A stretch of DNA of 64,000 nucleotides. It comes from Microbulbifer aggregans. GTDB lineage: Bacteria > Pseudomonadota > Gammaproteobacteria > Pseudomonadales > Cellvibrionaceae. The notes below the pieces were generated by a model. The model worked only from the letters and a program-made list of their open reading frames with translations, was not told where the DNA came from and did no database searches. Location of the stretch: positions 372,001-436,000 of the forward strand of contig NZ_JAIVKK010000004.1 of NCBI RefSeq assembly GCF_020524005.1. Reading direction: 5' to 3'. The position numbers and the translations under genes were made by a program. This document shows, in pieces, positions 41,820-49,839 of this stretch. The first letter of the stretch is position 1; every line of letters starts with the position of its first letter.

Positions 41820-42980
41820 TTAAGCGTCGGTTCCCCGCCCGGCACGCAGTACCAGCTGGGATACCGCGTTATGCACGCGCAAAAAGACGCTGCGGATGAT
41901 CGCCACGGTAATGTTGGTGCCCTCTTTGATCGTAATGCCGATCATTTTGCCCAGGCGAATAATAAGCCGTGTGACCCAGTGCGACAGCTTTTTGCCAAAC
42001 TCGTACGCTTTCTGCAGGAAAATGGCCAGCTGATCCAGCAGCGTAAAGGTTGAGCTGCCGGTAATCACCAGCGCGATACCCGCGAGTTCCACCACTTTTT
42101 TCAGTACCCACATTACTGCTTCTGCAGCCACCCAGGCTGTGTTCAGGGTCAGGGAAAGCGGGTTATCGGATTCGAGCCAGCTCTGGATGCTGCGCTGGAT
42201 GGGGGTTGGTGGACGCTTCTTGCGCACCAGCTCCCAGTTGTGCTTTTCCTCTGAGCCAGACAGGGACGCGATGTAATTTGCCATCTTGTGGTAGGCGGCA
42301 GGATTGAGTGCCAGGCCGGAATTCAACAGCAGGTCGCCGGGGCCGTTGTCCGGTACATGCATGAATGGCCAGGTAGGCACCATGGGCACCGGGTCGGTGC
42401 GGTGATAAACCCGGAAAATATTGTTATGCCCCAGGCGTCGATTGGCGCCATCTGCAAAAAACTCCAGTCCAACCCGCGGGCTGCCAAAGGTATACAGCTT
42501 TACCGTGCGGCCGCTTTTTGCTTTCAGGTAATCGGCAGTTAGAGTGGCAAGGGCGCCGCCGAGACTGTGGCCGACGCAGTGAATGGTGTGCACATTCACC
42601 GGTAGGTTGCTGATGAATTTTTCCAGGTCCGGAAGGAACGACTGAAAGGTATAGAAGAAACCCTGATGCACCAGGCCGCCGGTGTGAAATTGTTTGAGGC
42701 CGGCGTTGATATCCGTGAGCGCGTCATAGCCGCTGGCAGTGCCTTTCAAGGCAACGAACCCATGGCCGTCATACTTGTTTTTGCCGTTTGCGGCGATGCC
42801 CATCGTATGCTCACTTTTTAGGAAAGTGAACGCGCCGGTTTTTCCGCTCAGCTGGTCGCCGCCCTCTACATCAAAATCCTCTTTGTAGATTTTTTTGAAA
42901 TCTTCTCTGCGCAGTGAAGACTTGATGTCATAAATATCTGACGCCAGTCGCGCGGTAAATTCTGGTGTTAGGTTATTCAT
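41820..42980 (-). CDS. Class 3 lipase family protein, possible secreted effector
   Basis: 386 aa. Alpha/beta-hydrolase with nucleophile motif in IHCVGHSLGGALATLTADYL, a likely catalytic Asp in RTDPVPM and His in PAAYHKMANY. There is no signal peptide. The C-terminal 130 residues contain hydrophobic helices (TAWVAAEAVMWVLKKVVELA, GIALVITGSSTFTLL). Lipases without a signal peptide that are paired with an exported small protein are typical of type VI secretion phospholipase effectors. It begins 3 bp after the DUF6795-like gene. Substrate not known. Confidence 0.85.
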   Translation of the reverse strand: MNNLTPEFTARLASDIYDIKSSLRREDFKKIYKEDFDVEGGDQLSGKTGAFTFLKSEHTMGIAANGKNKYDGHGFVALKGTASGYDALTDINAGLKQFHTGGLVHQGFFYTFQSFLPDLEKFISNLPVNVHTIHCVGHSLGGALATLTADYLKAKSGRTVKLYTFGSPRVGLEFFADGANRRLGHNNIFRVYHRTDPVPMVPTWPFMHVPDNGPGDLLLNSGLALNPAAYHKMANYIASLSGSEEKHNWELVRKKRPPTPIQRSIQSWLESDNPLSLTLNTAWVAAEAVMWVLKKVVELAGIALVITGSSTFTLLDQLAIFLQKAYEFGKKLSHWVTRLIIRLGKMIGITIKEGTNITVAIIRSVFLRVHNAVSQLVLRAGRGTDA

Positions 42981-42983
42981 AGA

Positions 42984-43472
42984 TCACTTCCATGTGCATT
43001 TTGTGAATAGGGCGGCTCCGAAGTCCCGGTACATGGCCTCTTCGTTGTCCAGGTCGCAGTAGAGGTCGAGGTCCTTGCCTCCGAGTTCGGAGTTTTTCCC
43101 GGAATCCCTTTTTGAGTTTGACCAGATGACGATCTCTTCATCACCTTGCACAACAGCAATCTGCTGGGCTACGACGAATTCCGCGGGGAGCATTTGGACC
43201 AGGGTGCGGCGCCGGACTTCAGGGAAAGTGAAGTTCCCGTTTTCATCAGTGGAAGTCTCATCCTGCTCCAGAGACTCGTGTTCCCATCGGCGAATAATCT
43301 TCGCATTGGTGACGGGTTTTTCATCTTTTGTCAGGGTTCCGGTAACGGGAGAAAAGAAGTAAGCCTTTCCGGCATCGAGAATTGACATGGTATTTCCGTA
43401 TACGGGTATGAAGGTCAGGAGAAAAGCGGTGAGTAAAACGGTTTTGGCTGTTTCGTACCTTTTGTTTTTCAT
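42984..43472 (-). CDS. DUF6795-like exported protein, possible lipase partner/immunity protein
   Basis: 162 aa. Signal peptide (TAKTVLLTAFLLTFIPVYG). The mature part starts with a carboxypeptidase-regulatory-like beta module (SPVTGTLTKDEKPVTNAKII, TSTDENGNFTFPEV), the pattern I associate with DUF6795, and ends with an acidic Cys-containing tail (LDLYCDLDNEEAMY ... FTKCTWK). It is directly upstream of the lipase with a 3-bp gap, so the two are made together. A periplasmic protein co-made with a lipase could be its immunity protein or chaperone. Confidence 0.75.
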   Translation of the reverse strand: MKNKRYETAKTVLLTAFLLTFIPVYGNTMSILDAGKAYFFSPVTGTLTKDEKPVTNAKIIRRWEHESLEQDETSTDENGNFTFPEVRRRTLVQMLPAEFVVAQQIAVVQGDEEIVIWSNSKRDSGKNSELGGKDLDLYCDLDNEEAMYRDFGAALFTKCTWK

Positions 43473-43863
43473 GCTGCTTTCTATATAAATTATCTAAACG
43501 ATAAGAACGTTCCATTTACCGGGTGAAGATAAAATAATTTCCAGGTGGAATTCCATAAAAACAGGAATAAATTTTCTGTTTGTGAATGTTTTGCAGTTTG
43601 CTGGTTTTACTGGGTACGTTTGTGCCAGTTGTGCTCGCTAAAGTCGCTTGAATAAATCGGACAATGTGCGGAAAAATTTTTTACCCGGCGACCGGGGTTT
43701 CGAGCTCTGGCCCTACGGGAGAGCGTAAAGAAAGCGCTTGTGTGCGTTCTTTTCAGTGAGCAGTGATGGAGTAGAGCCGCAGCATTCAGCTGCGTGAAGA
43801 GCGAATGGTGTGTGACACCCGGCGCGCTATTGGCCGGGTGTCACATGCCAAGCTGTAGTGATA
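43473..43863. other. Gene-free stretch between TonB receptor and DUF6795-like gene
   Basis: No frame I trust. It should contain the promoter of the DUF6795-lipase pair (AT-rich around 43530-43600) and, at 43811-43845, a strong stem-loop after the TonB receptor. Confidence 0.5.
43811..43845. terminator. Strong stem-loop downstream of the zinc-type TonB receptor
   Basis: Perfect 13-bp stem TGTGACACCCGGC/GCCGGGTGTCACA around a 9-nt loop. No T-run follows on either strand, so it is a weak or factor-dependent terminator, or an mRNA 3'-end stabiliser for the receptor gene that ends at 43864. Confidence 0.55.
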
Positions 43864-45984
43864 TTAGAAGTGGAACCTTACACCGGCTTCGATGCTGCGT
43901 CCGGCTTCCGGGGCGTAATCACGCAGAAGGGATGTGGAGTTGCGGATCTCTTCGTCCAGCAGGTTGCGGGCGTTGGCAAACACCACGGCATCGTTGCCGG
44001 CCAGCTTGAAGTTGTACTGGGCAGTGAGGTCCATACGGGTGTAGGCGTCGGTCGACTCCTCAAATGCGCCGGCACGATCCTGTTCGGTGGCGCGGGTGTT
44101 GCGCCACTGCCAGTTCCAGCTGTCGTAGTCGCCACCGAGGGCGAAGCCGTAGCGCAGCGGTGGCAGGCGCGGTACGTCGCGGCTCTCGCCGGCAATGCGG
44201 TCGTCGAAGCTGGCGCGCACGCTGTCGCCAAACAGGGTCAGACTGAGACCGGCCGCCAGCGGGAACTGAACAGACGCTTCCGCGCCGTAGAAGGTGGCAT
44301 CGCGGTTAGCGTAGCCGTAGATATCGAACTCGCTTTCCTCATCCACTAGACCAGTGTTGGCGGCATAGATGTAATCGCCAATGCGGTTGTAGAACACATT
44401 GGCTTCCACCTTGGCCGCATGCCAGCCGCTGGCCTCTTTGTTGTGGTGGTGATAGCCCAACTCCAGATTGATGGAGTTTTCCTTGTCGAGGTTTTCGTCA
44501 CCGATGATGTAGCGGGACTCCGCCAGGTGCGCACCGTCGGCAAACAGTTCTTCCGCCACCGGTGCGCGCTCGGCGCTGGTGAGGCCGAGGCTCAGGTGCT
44601 GGTGTTCGGCGAGGAAATACTGCAGTGCGGCGCTTAGGCCGATGAGGTCAAAGTCTTTATCATTGCCGTATTCCGGTTCCACATTGACGTTTTCCAGGCG
44701 CGCACCCAAGTCAAGATGCCACTTGCCCCACTCACGTTCTTTCATGGTGAAGGCGCCGATAGCGCGGGTAACGGACGGGCGGATAAAGGCCTCATCGCCA
44801 ATCGCCGCGAAGTCCTTGCGGGACAGCTGCAGGCCGTAGGCACCGCGCCATTCACCGCCGTCATCGTGGGTCAGCTCGATACGGCTTTCCCAGGCGTCAT
44901 TGGTGAATTTGGTGCCCTCGTGGAAATGGTCCTCATGGGGCTCCAGTTCTACGTGCTCGTAGTCGGTATGGCCCAGGCGGAAGCTGAGTTTGTCCCAGTA
45001 ATCGTCGCCGAAGTCGTGTTCGCCCTTGAGGTCGTAGCGGGTCTGTACCAGGTCGATGCGCACCCCGGCTTCCTCTTCGTGCTCCTCGTGCGCATGTTCT
45101 TCTTCCAGGGCGTGCTCCTCGCCCTCTTCCTCGTCGTGGTGCGCGTGGGTGCCCAGGGGAATGCCGTAGTTGTTTTCCAGGCGGTTGACCGACAGGCCGA
45201 TAAAGCCGCTGTCGGTCACCCAGGACAGGCCGGCGCTACCGCTCTTGGCGCGGGCATTGGTGTTGCCGACGAAGCCGTCGGTGTTGAACTCTTCCTCGTG
45301 GGCCTCTTCGCCCTCGTGCTCTTCGTGTTCTTCATGCTCAAGAATCGCCAGGCCCGGGATCTGGGTATTGCCGTTTTCGCGGTAAACGCCGTCCAGGTAC
45401 CAGGCCAGGCTGCCGGCTCCACCCTGCAGGCGGAATACACCGGCGTCCTGCTCGTTGGCGGTGTCGTGGCGCATTTCCACCGCGCCTTCGAGGGCTTCGG
45501 GCACTTTGCTGGGAATACGGCCGTCGATCACGTTCACGACGCCGCCAATCGCACCGCTGCCATAGCGCAGGGCCGCGGGGCCGCGCAGTATCTCAATGCT
45601 GTTGGCGAGCAGGGGCTCGATACTGGCGGCGTGGTCAGAGCTGGTGTTGGAGGCATCCGCCACATCCAGGTTGTCGCTCAGGATTTTCACCCGGTTGGCG
45701 CTCTGGCCACGAATGACCGGCAGGCCGACACCGCCGCCGAAGGAGGCATTGGCGACACCCAGCTGGCTGTTCAGGGTCTGGCCGAGGGTGGCGGAGGCGG
45801 ATTTGCGCAGTGCATCGCCATTCAGCACGGATACTGGCGCCGCCACCGCGTCGGCGGATTTGGCCAGCGGGGAAACGGTGACGTTGACCTCTTCCAGTGT
45901 TTCATTCTGGTTGGCAGTCTGAGCAGATACGGAAGCGGAAAGCGCACAGGCAACGGCCAGCGCCAGAGTGTTTACTCGGTACAT
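43864..45984 (-). CDS. TonB-dependent receptor, ZnuD-like (zinc/metal uptake)
   Basis: 706 aa. Start ATG 45984 with AGGA 9-10 nt upstream. Signal peptide (TLALAVACALSASVSA), TonB-box region LEEVNVTVSPL, plug domain with LPVIRGQSANRVKILSDNLD and EILRGPAALRYGSGAIGGVV, then a barrel ending in VRFHF. Two extracellular-loop-like regions are very rich in His and Glu (LEHEEHEEHEGEEAHEEE at about 215-232 and THAHHDEEEGEEHALEEEHA at about 270-289), as in ZnuD zinc-piracy receptors. Likely imports zinc or a zinc complex. A small His/CxxC exported protein is encoded just upstream, probably in the same transcript. Confidence 0.92.
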   Translation of the reverse strand: MYRVNTLALAVACALSASVSAQTANQNETLEEVNVTVSPLAKSADAVAAPVSVLNGDALRKSASATLGQTLNSQLGVANASFGGGVGLPVIRGQSANRVKILSDNLDVADASNTSSDHAASIEPLLANSIEILRGPAALRYGSGAIGGVVNVIDGRIPSKVPEALEGAVEMRHDTANEQDAGVFRLQGGAGSLAWYLDGVYRENGNTQIPGLAILEHEEHEEHEGEEAHEEEFNTDGFVGNTNARAKSGSAGLSWVTDSGFIGLSVNRLENNYGIPLGTHAHHDEEEGEEHALEEEHAHEEHEEEAGVRIDLVQTRYDLKGEHDFGDDYWDKLSFRLGHTDYEHVELEPHEDHFHEGTKFTNDAWESRIELTHDDGGEWRGAYGLQLSRKDFAAIGDEAFIRPSVTRAIGAFTMKEREWGKWHLDLGARLENVNVEPEYGNDKDFDLIGLSAALQYFLAEHQHLSLGLTSAERAPVAEELFADGAHLAESRYIIGDENLDKENSINLELGYHHHNKEASGWHAAKVEANVFYNRIGDYIYAANTGLVDEESEFDIYGYANRDATFYGAEASVQFPLAAGLSLTLFGDSVRASFDDRIAGESRDVPRLPPLRYGFALGGDYDSWNWQWRNTRATEQDRAGAFEESTDAYTRMDLTAQYNFKLAGNDAVVFANARNLLDEEIRNSTSLLRDYAPEAGRSIEAGVRFHF

Positions 45985-46059
45985 GATTTTTATTCCTGTC
46001 TCGGACAGGCAGCGGCCACCCAAAGGCCGGTGCCAAAACTCAATTCGGATTGTTATCGA

Positions 46060-46350
46060 TCAGCTGAGTGACAGGAGTGCGGGCGGGCCGCGGGCATTCT
46101 GGCGTTCCGGCTGGCTATCGCGCGCTACCGGGGCCTGTTGCTGGATATAGAGGGGGGCCAGGTCTTCACCGAAGTAGATGAAGGGGCCGCTGACAGCCGC
46201 GGGCATGTGGTTGAAGCAGAGTTCGCACAGCTCGTGGGACTTGTCCTGAAGATGAATATGCTCCGCCAGTACCGGCTGTGCGCAGATAAACGCAAACAGC
46301 AGCACCAGGCTGGCCCAGAAGCGGGATTTATGGGAGGAACGCATATTCAT
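46060..46350 (-). CDS. Small exported His/CxxC protein, putative metal-binding
   Basis: About 96 aa from ATG 46350 (46344 and 46386 are also possible; none has a clear ribosome site). Signal peptide RFWASLVLLFAFICAQPVLA, mature start EHIHLQDKSHELCELCFNHM, with His residues next to a CxxC pair, which fits zinc or copper binding. The tail is Pro/Gln/Arg-rich with no domain. Located 75 bp upstream of the ZnuD-like receptor on the same strand, which supports a metal role. Confidence 0.65.
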   Translation of the reverse strand: MNMRSSHKSRFWASLVLLFAFICAQPVLAEHIHLQDKSHELCELCFNHMPAAVSGPFIYFGEDLAPLYIQQQAPVARDSQPERQNARGPPALLSLS

Positions 46351-46429
46351 GGGGGCGTATGATATTTGATCGCACCACGGAATCAAGTTTCATTTGAGAC
46401 TATCGACCAAAAACCGCCCGATTTGAGCG

Positions 46430-46435
46430 TATAAT
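46430..46435 (+). promoter_or_regulatory. -10 element of the his operon (TATAAT)
   Basis: Perfect TATAAT 60 bp before hisB. The -35 is not clear: nothing at 16-18 bp spacing resembles TTGACA. The hisB ribosome site AAGGA is at 46485-46489. Confidence 0.5.
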
Positions 46436-46494
46436 TCGCGCCTTCTATCTTGTTGGGTAGTAAAGCTGCTGCCCCACCGCAATCAAGGATGTAA

Positions 46495-47088
46495 ATGCTC
46501 ATGCGCACCGCCAGCGTAAACCGCGATACCCTGGAAACCAAGATCAAGGTCAGCCTCAACCTCGATGGCAAAGGCACCGGCAAATTCGACACCGGCGTCC
46601 CCTTCCTTGAGCACATGATGGACCAGATTGCCCGTCACGGCATGATCGACCTGGACATCACCTGCGATGGCGACACCCATATCGATGACCACCACACCGT
46701 CGAAGACATCGGTATTACCCTGGGCAAGGCCATTAACGAAGCGATCGGCGATAAAAAGGGCATGACCCGCTATGGTCATTCCTACGTACCGCTGGATGAA
46801 GCCCTGTCACGGGTCGTTATCGACTTCTCCGGCCGCCCCGGCCTGGTGATGAACGTGCCGTTTACCCAGAAGCGCATCGGCCAGTTCGACACCGAGCTGT
46901 TCTACGAATTCTTCCAGGGCTTCGTCAACCACGCCCTGGTTACCCTGCATATCGACTGCCTGCGCGGCCACAACGCTCACCACCAGATTGAAACCGTATT
47001 CAAGGCTTTCGGCCGCGCCCTGCGTATGGCGCTGACGCCGGATCCGCGTATGGAAGGCGCCATGCCCTCCACCAAAGGTGTGCTCTGA
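46495..47088 (+). CDS. hisB: Imidazoleglycerol-phosphate dehydratase
   Basis: 197 aa, the monofunctional form. Metal-binding motifs [24 protein letters not shown] and [11 protein letters not shown]. Catalyses dehydration of imidazole glycerol phosphate in histidine synthesis. ATG 46495 sits 5 nt after AAGGA; ATG 46501 is an in-frame alternative. First of hisB-hisH-hisA-hisF; 12 bp to hisH. Confidence 0.98.
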   Translation: MLMRTASVNRDTLETKIKVSLNLDGKGTGKFDTGVPFLEHMMDQIARHGMIDLDITCDGDTHIDDHHTVEDIGITLGKAINEAIGDKKGMTRYGHSYVPLDEALSRVVIDFSGRPGLVMNVPFTQKRIGQFDTELFYEFFQGFVNHALVTLHIDCLRGHNAHHQIETVFKAFGRALRMALTPDPRMEGAMPSTKGVL

Positions 47089-47100
47089 GGAACTAGCAGA

Positions 47101-47745
47101 ATGCAGAAGATCGTCGTCCTCGACTACGGCATGGGTAACCTGCACTCGGTGGCCAGTGCCCTGCAGAAAGTCGCTCCCGGTGACGAAGTCATCCTCGCCA
47201 CCACCCCGGAAGAAGCGGAAGGCGCTGACCGCCTGATCGTCCCCGGTGTCGGTGCCATCCGCGACTGTGTGGAAGGCTTTATTCGCCCCGGTTTCGTCCC
47301 GCTGCTGAACCAGTGCATCGAGTCCGGTATGCCAGTGCTCGGTATCTGTGTGGGCATGCAGATTATGATGGCGCACAGCGAAGAGAATAACGGTGTCGAC
47401 TGCCTGGGCATCTTCCCGCAACCGGTGAAGTTTTTCGGTACTGACCTGAGCGAAAACGGTGAGCGCCTGAAAGTCCCCCATATGGGCTGGAACCGCGTGC
47501 AGCAGAAAATCGACCACCCACTGTGGGCGGAAATTGAAGACGGCAGCCGTTTCTATTTCGTGCACAGCTACTATGTGCCCGCGGAGAACAACGATACTGT
47601 CGCTGGCGAAACCGAGTACGGTGTCAGGCTCGCTGCCGCGGTGACGCGGGAAAATATTTTCGCGACCCAGTTCCACCCGGAAAAAAGTGCCGATGCCGGT
47701 TTGCAGTTGCTGAAGAATTTCGTCAGCTGGAATGGCAGCGCTTAA
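47101..47745 (+). CDS. hisH: Imidazole glycerol phosphate synthase, glutaminase subunit
   Basis: 214 aa class I amidotransferase. Oxyanion segment VPGVGAIRDC, nucleophile Cys in VLGICVGMQIMM, catalytic His and Glu in TQFHPEKSADAG. Supplies ammonia to HisF. Separated from hisA by 204 bp that contain a REP-type palindrome, although hisH, hisA and hisF stay in order. Confidence 0.98.
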   Translation: MQKIVVLDYGMGNLHSVASALQKVAPGDEVILATTPEEAEGADRLIVPGVGAIRDCVEGFIRPGFVPLLNQCIESGMPVLGICVGMQIMMAHSEENNGVDCLGIFPQPVKFFGTDLSENGERLKVPHMGWNRVQQKIDHPLWAEIEDGSRFYFVHSYYVPAENNDTVAGETEYGVRLAAAVTRENIFATQFHPEKSADAGLQLLKNFVSWNGSA

Positions 47746-47751
47746 TTTTGT

Positions 47752-47809
47752 GTAGGAGCCTGCTTGCAGGCGAATCCCCACAGCCATTCGCCTGCAAGCA
47801 GGCTCCTAC
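47752..47809. repeat. REP-type inverted pair between hisH and hisA
   Basis: Two perfect 24-bp arms (47752-47775 and 47786-47809, beginning GTAGGAGCCTGCTTGCAGG) around a 10-nt spacer. Each arm is itself a small hairpin, GCCTGC-TT-GCAGGC. The GTAGGAGC...TTGC pattern is that of Pseudomonas REP/REPIN elements. Begins 6 bp after the hisH stop. Confidence 0.88.
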
Positions 47810-47949
47810 GGTTCAGTGGAACCGAAAGCTAACGAAGTAACAATCTATTCGCGAAGGCGGAGTGCCGGAGAGAGGGTTTCGGTACACCGCCGCCACCGGA
47901 CCGGCTGAGAACGATGCGGGCCCGGATCAATCTACAGGAAGTGAACTAA

Positions 47950-48681
47950 ATGATCGTAATCCCAGCCATTGATCTGAAAGACGGCGAGTGCGTACGCCTG
48001 CGCCAGGGTGAAATGGAAGACGCTACTGTCTTCTCTGATGACCCGGTTGCCACCGCCGAGCACTGGCTTCGCCAGGGTGCCAAGCGGCTGCATCTCGTCG
48101 ACCTCAATGGCGCCTTCGCCGGCAATCCTGTCAACGCCGAAGCCGTCAACGCCATCGCCCGGCAATTTCCCAAATTCCCGGTGCAGATCGGCGGTGGTAT
48201 TCGCGATCTCAAAACCATCGAGTGGTACCTCGATGCCGGCGTTACCTGGACCATTATCGGTACCGCCGCGGTGAAAAATCCCAAGCTGGTCAAAGAAGCC
48301 TGCCGCGAATTCGAAGGTCACATTATCGTCGGTCTCGATGCCAAAGACGGTCTTGTCGCCACTGAAGGCTGGGCCGAAGTGTCCGACGTGCAGGCCACCG
48401 AGCTCGCCAAACAATTCCAGGACTGCGGCGTCAGCTCAATCGTCTACACCGACATTGCCCGCGACGGCATGATGCAGGGCGTCAATGTCGAAGCCACCCT
48501 GGACATGGCCCGCGCGGTACAGATCCCCATCATCGCCTCCGGCGGCGTCAGCAGCATCGAGGATATCCGCGAACTGCTCGAAGCCAGGGAAATCTACGGT
48601 GCCATCACCGGCCGCGCGATTTACGAAGACAAACTCGACCTGCGCGAAGCGCAGAAACTCTGTGACGAGTGGGATAAGTAG
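47950..48681 (+). CDS. hisA: Phosphoribosylformimino-5-aminoimidazole carboxamide ribotide isomerase
   Basis: 243 aa TIM barrel. Catalytic Asp in [17 protein letters not shown], then [29 protein letters not shown] and [12 protein letters not shown]. Performs the ProFAR isomerisation in histidine synthesis. AGGAA lies 8 nt before ATG 47950. 12 bp to hisF. Confidence 0.98.
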   Translation: MIVIPAIDLKDGECVRLRQGEMEDATVFSDDPVATAEHWLRQGAKRLHLVDLNGAFAGNPVNAEAVNAIARQFPKFPVQIGGGIRDLKTIEWYLDAGVTWTIIGTAAVKNPKLVKEACREFEGHIIVGLDAKDGLVATEGWAEVSDVQATELAKQFQDCGVSSIVYTDIARDGMMQGVNVEATLDMARAVQIPIIASGGVSSIEDIRELLEAREIYGAITGRAIYEDKLDLREAQKLCDEWDK

Positions 48682-48693
48682 CAGGAATATTTT

Positions 48694-49455
48694 ATGGGCC
48701 TCGCCAAACGCATAATTCCCTGTCTCGACGTCGATGCCGGGCGTGTCGTCAAAGGCGTAAACTTTGTCGACATCCGCGATGCCGGAGACCCGGTGGAAGT
48801 CGCGCGCCGCTACAACGAAGCAGGCGCAGACGAAGTCACCTTTCTGGATATCACTGCCACCCACGAAGAGCGTGACACCACACTGCACACCGTGGAGAAA
48901 ATGGCCTCCCAGGTCTTTATCCCGCTCACCGTCGGTGGCGGGGTCCGTACCCTCCAGGATATTCGCAACCTGCTGAACGCCGGCGCCGACAAAACCGCGA
49001 TCAACTCCGCGGCGGTGCACAATCCCGAGTTCGTGCGTGAAGCCGCTGACCGCTTTGGCAGCCAGTGTATTGTGGTCGCCATCGATGCCAAGCAGGTGGG
49101 TGACGGCAAATGGGAAATCTTCACCCACGGCGGCCGCAAGCCGACCGGCATCGATGCGGTCGAGTGGGCAAAGAAAATGGATCAGTATGGTGCGGGGGAA
49201 ATCCTGCTCACCAGCATGGACCGGGATGGCACCAAGAACGGCTTTGACCTGGCGCTGACACGCGCCATTACCGACGCGGTATCAGTGCCCGTTATCGCTT
49301 CCGGTGGTGTAGGCAATCTACAGCATCTCGCCGATGGCGTACTACAGGGCGGCGCCGACGCGGTACTGGCGGCCAGTATCTTCCACTTCGGGGAATATAC
49401 CGTGGGTGAGGCCAAGGCATTCATGCAGAATGCCGGTATCGAAATGCGTATCTGA
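48694..49455 (+). CDS. hisF: Imidazole glycerol phosphate synthase, cyclase subunit
   Basis: 253 aa TIM barrel paralogous to HisA. Catalytic Asp residues in [15 protein letters not shown] and [12 protein letters not shown]; phosphate loops [11 protein letters not shown] and [11 protein letters not shown]. Works with HisH. A small hairpin CGTATC/GATACG (49448-49469) spans the stop but has no T-run. Confidence 0.98.
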   Translation: MGLAKRIIPCLDVDAGRVVKGVNFVDIRDAGDPVEVARRYNEAGADEVTFLDITATHEERDTTLHTVEKMASQVFIPLTVGGGVRTLQDIRNLLNAGADKTAINSAAVHNPEFVREAADRFGSQCIVVAIDAKQVGDGKWEIFTHGGRKPTGIDAVEWAKKMDQYGAGEILLTSMDRDGTKNGFDLALTRAITDAVSVPVIASGGVGNLQHLADGVLQGGADAVLAASIFHFGEYTVGEAKAFMQNAGIEMRI

Positions 49456-49475
49456 CACCGCGGATACGCCGATAT

Positions 49476-49721
49476 TCAGGACTTGTGCGTGTTGCGCCAG
49501 CGACGCGCACGCTGGCTGCCAAAAGGCCGGATATTGCCGGTGTACTCTACCGGTTTTTCCAGGGTTTTCCTGACCGCCTCCTCCGCTTCTGCGCGGCATG
49601 GGAAGGGACCAAAAACCCTGCCTCCCCGCATATTGAAATACCAGTCATCACCGAGCTTGAAAAAGCGCTCTGCGCGGGGTGGGATGGATCGATCCTCTTC
49701 GCCACGGCGGTACTGCTGCAT
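49476..49721 (-). CDS. DUF6316-like small protein
   Basis: 81 aa from ATG 49721. QQYRRGEEDRSIPPRAERFF then DDWYFNMRGGRVFGPFPC and AEAEEAV: a short domain predicted to bind via Trp/Tyr/Phe residues, matching the gammaproteobacterial DUF6316 pattern as I remember it. Basic Arg-rich C-terminus. It lies downstream of ctpA beyond a terminator, convergent with hisF. Function unknown. Confidence 0.75.
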   Translation of the reverse strand: MQQYRRGEEDRSIPPRAERFFKLGDDWYFNMRGGRVFGPFPCRAEAEEAVRKTLEKPVEYTGNIRPFGSQRARRWRNTHKS

Positions 49722-49754
49722 GACAACCTCGCTACTTCCTGAACTGCAAACTGC

Positions 49755-49808
49755 ATAAAAAAACCGGCACGCTCTTTTAATACTAGTCAAAGTTGCGTGT
49801 CGGTTTTG
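49755..49808 (-). terminator. Intrinsic terminator after ctpA
   Basis: On the minus strand AAACCGACACGC pairs with GCGTGCCGGTTT (one G-T wobble) across a 22-nt loop, followed by a T-run. It lies 31 bp after the ctpA stop and should separate ctpA from the DUF6316 gene. Confidence 0.8.
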
Positions 49809-49839
49809 CGTTCGGCTTTCCTGTGGAAGCCGTTGGGAA

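Noticed and set aside
46351..46400. Zur-like box upstream of the metal receptor operon
   Set aside because: The AT-rich stretch GATCAAATATCATAC is not a convincing dyad and does not match the consensus I know.
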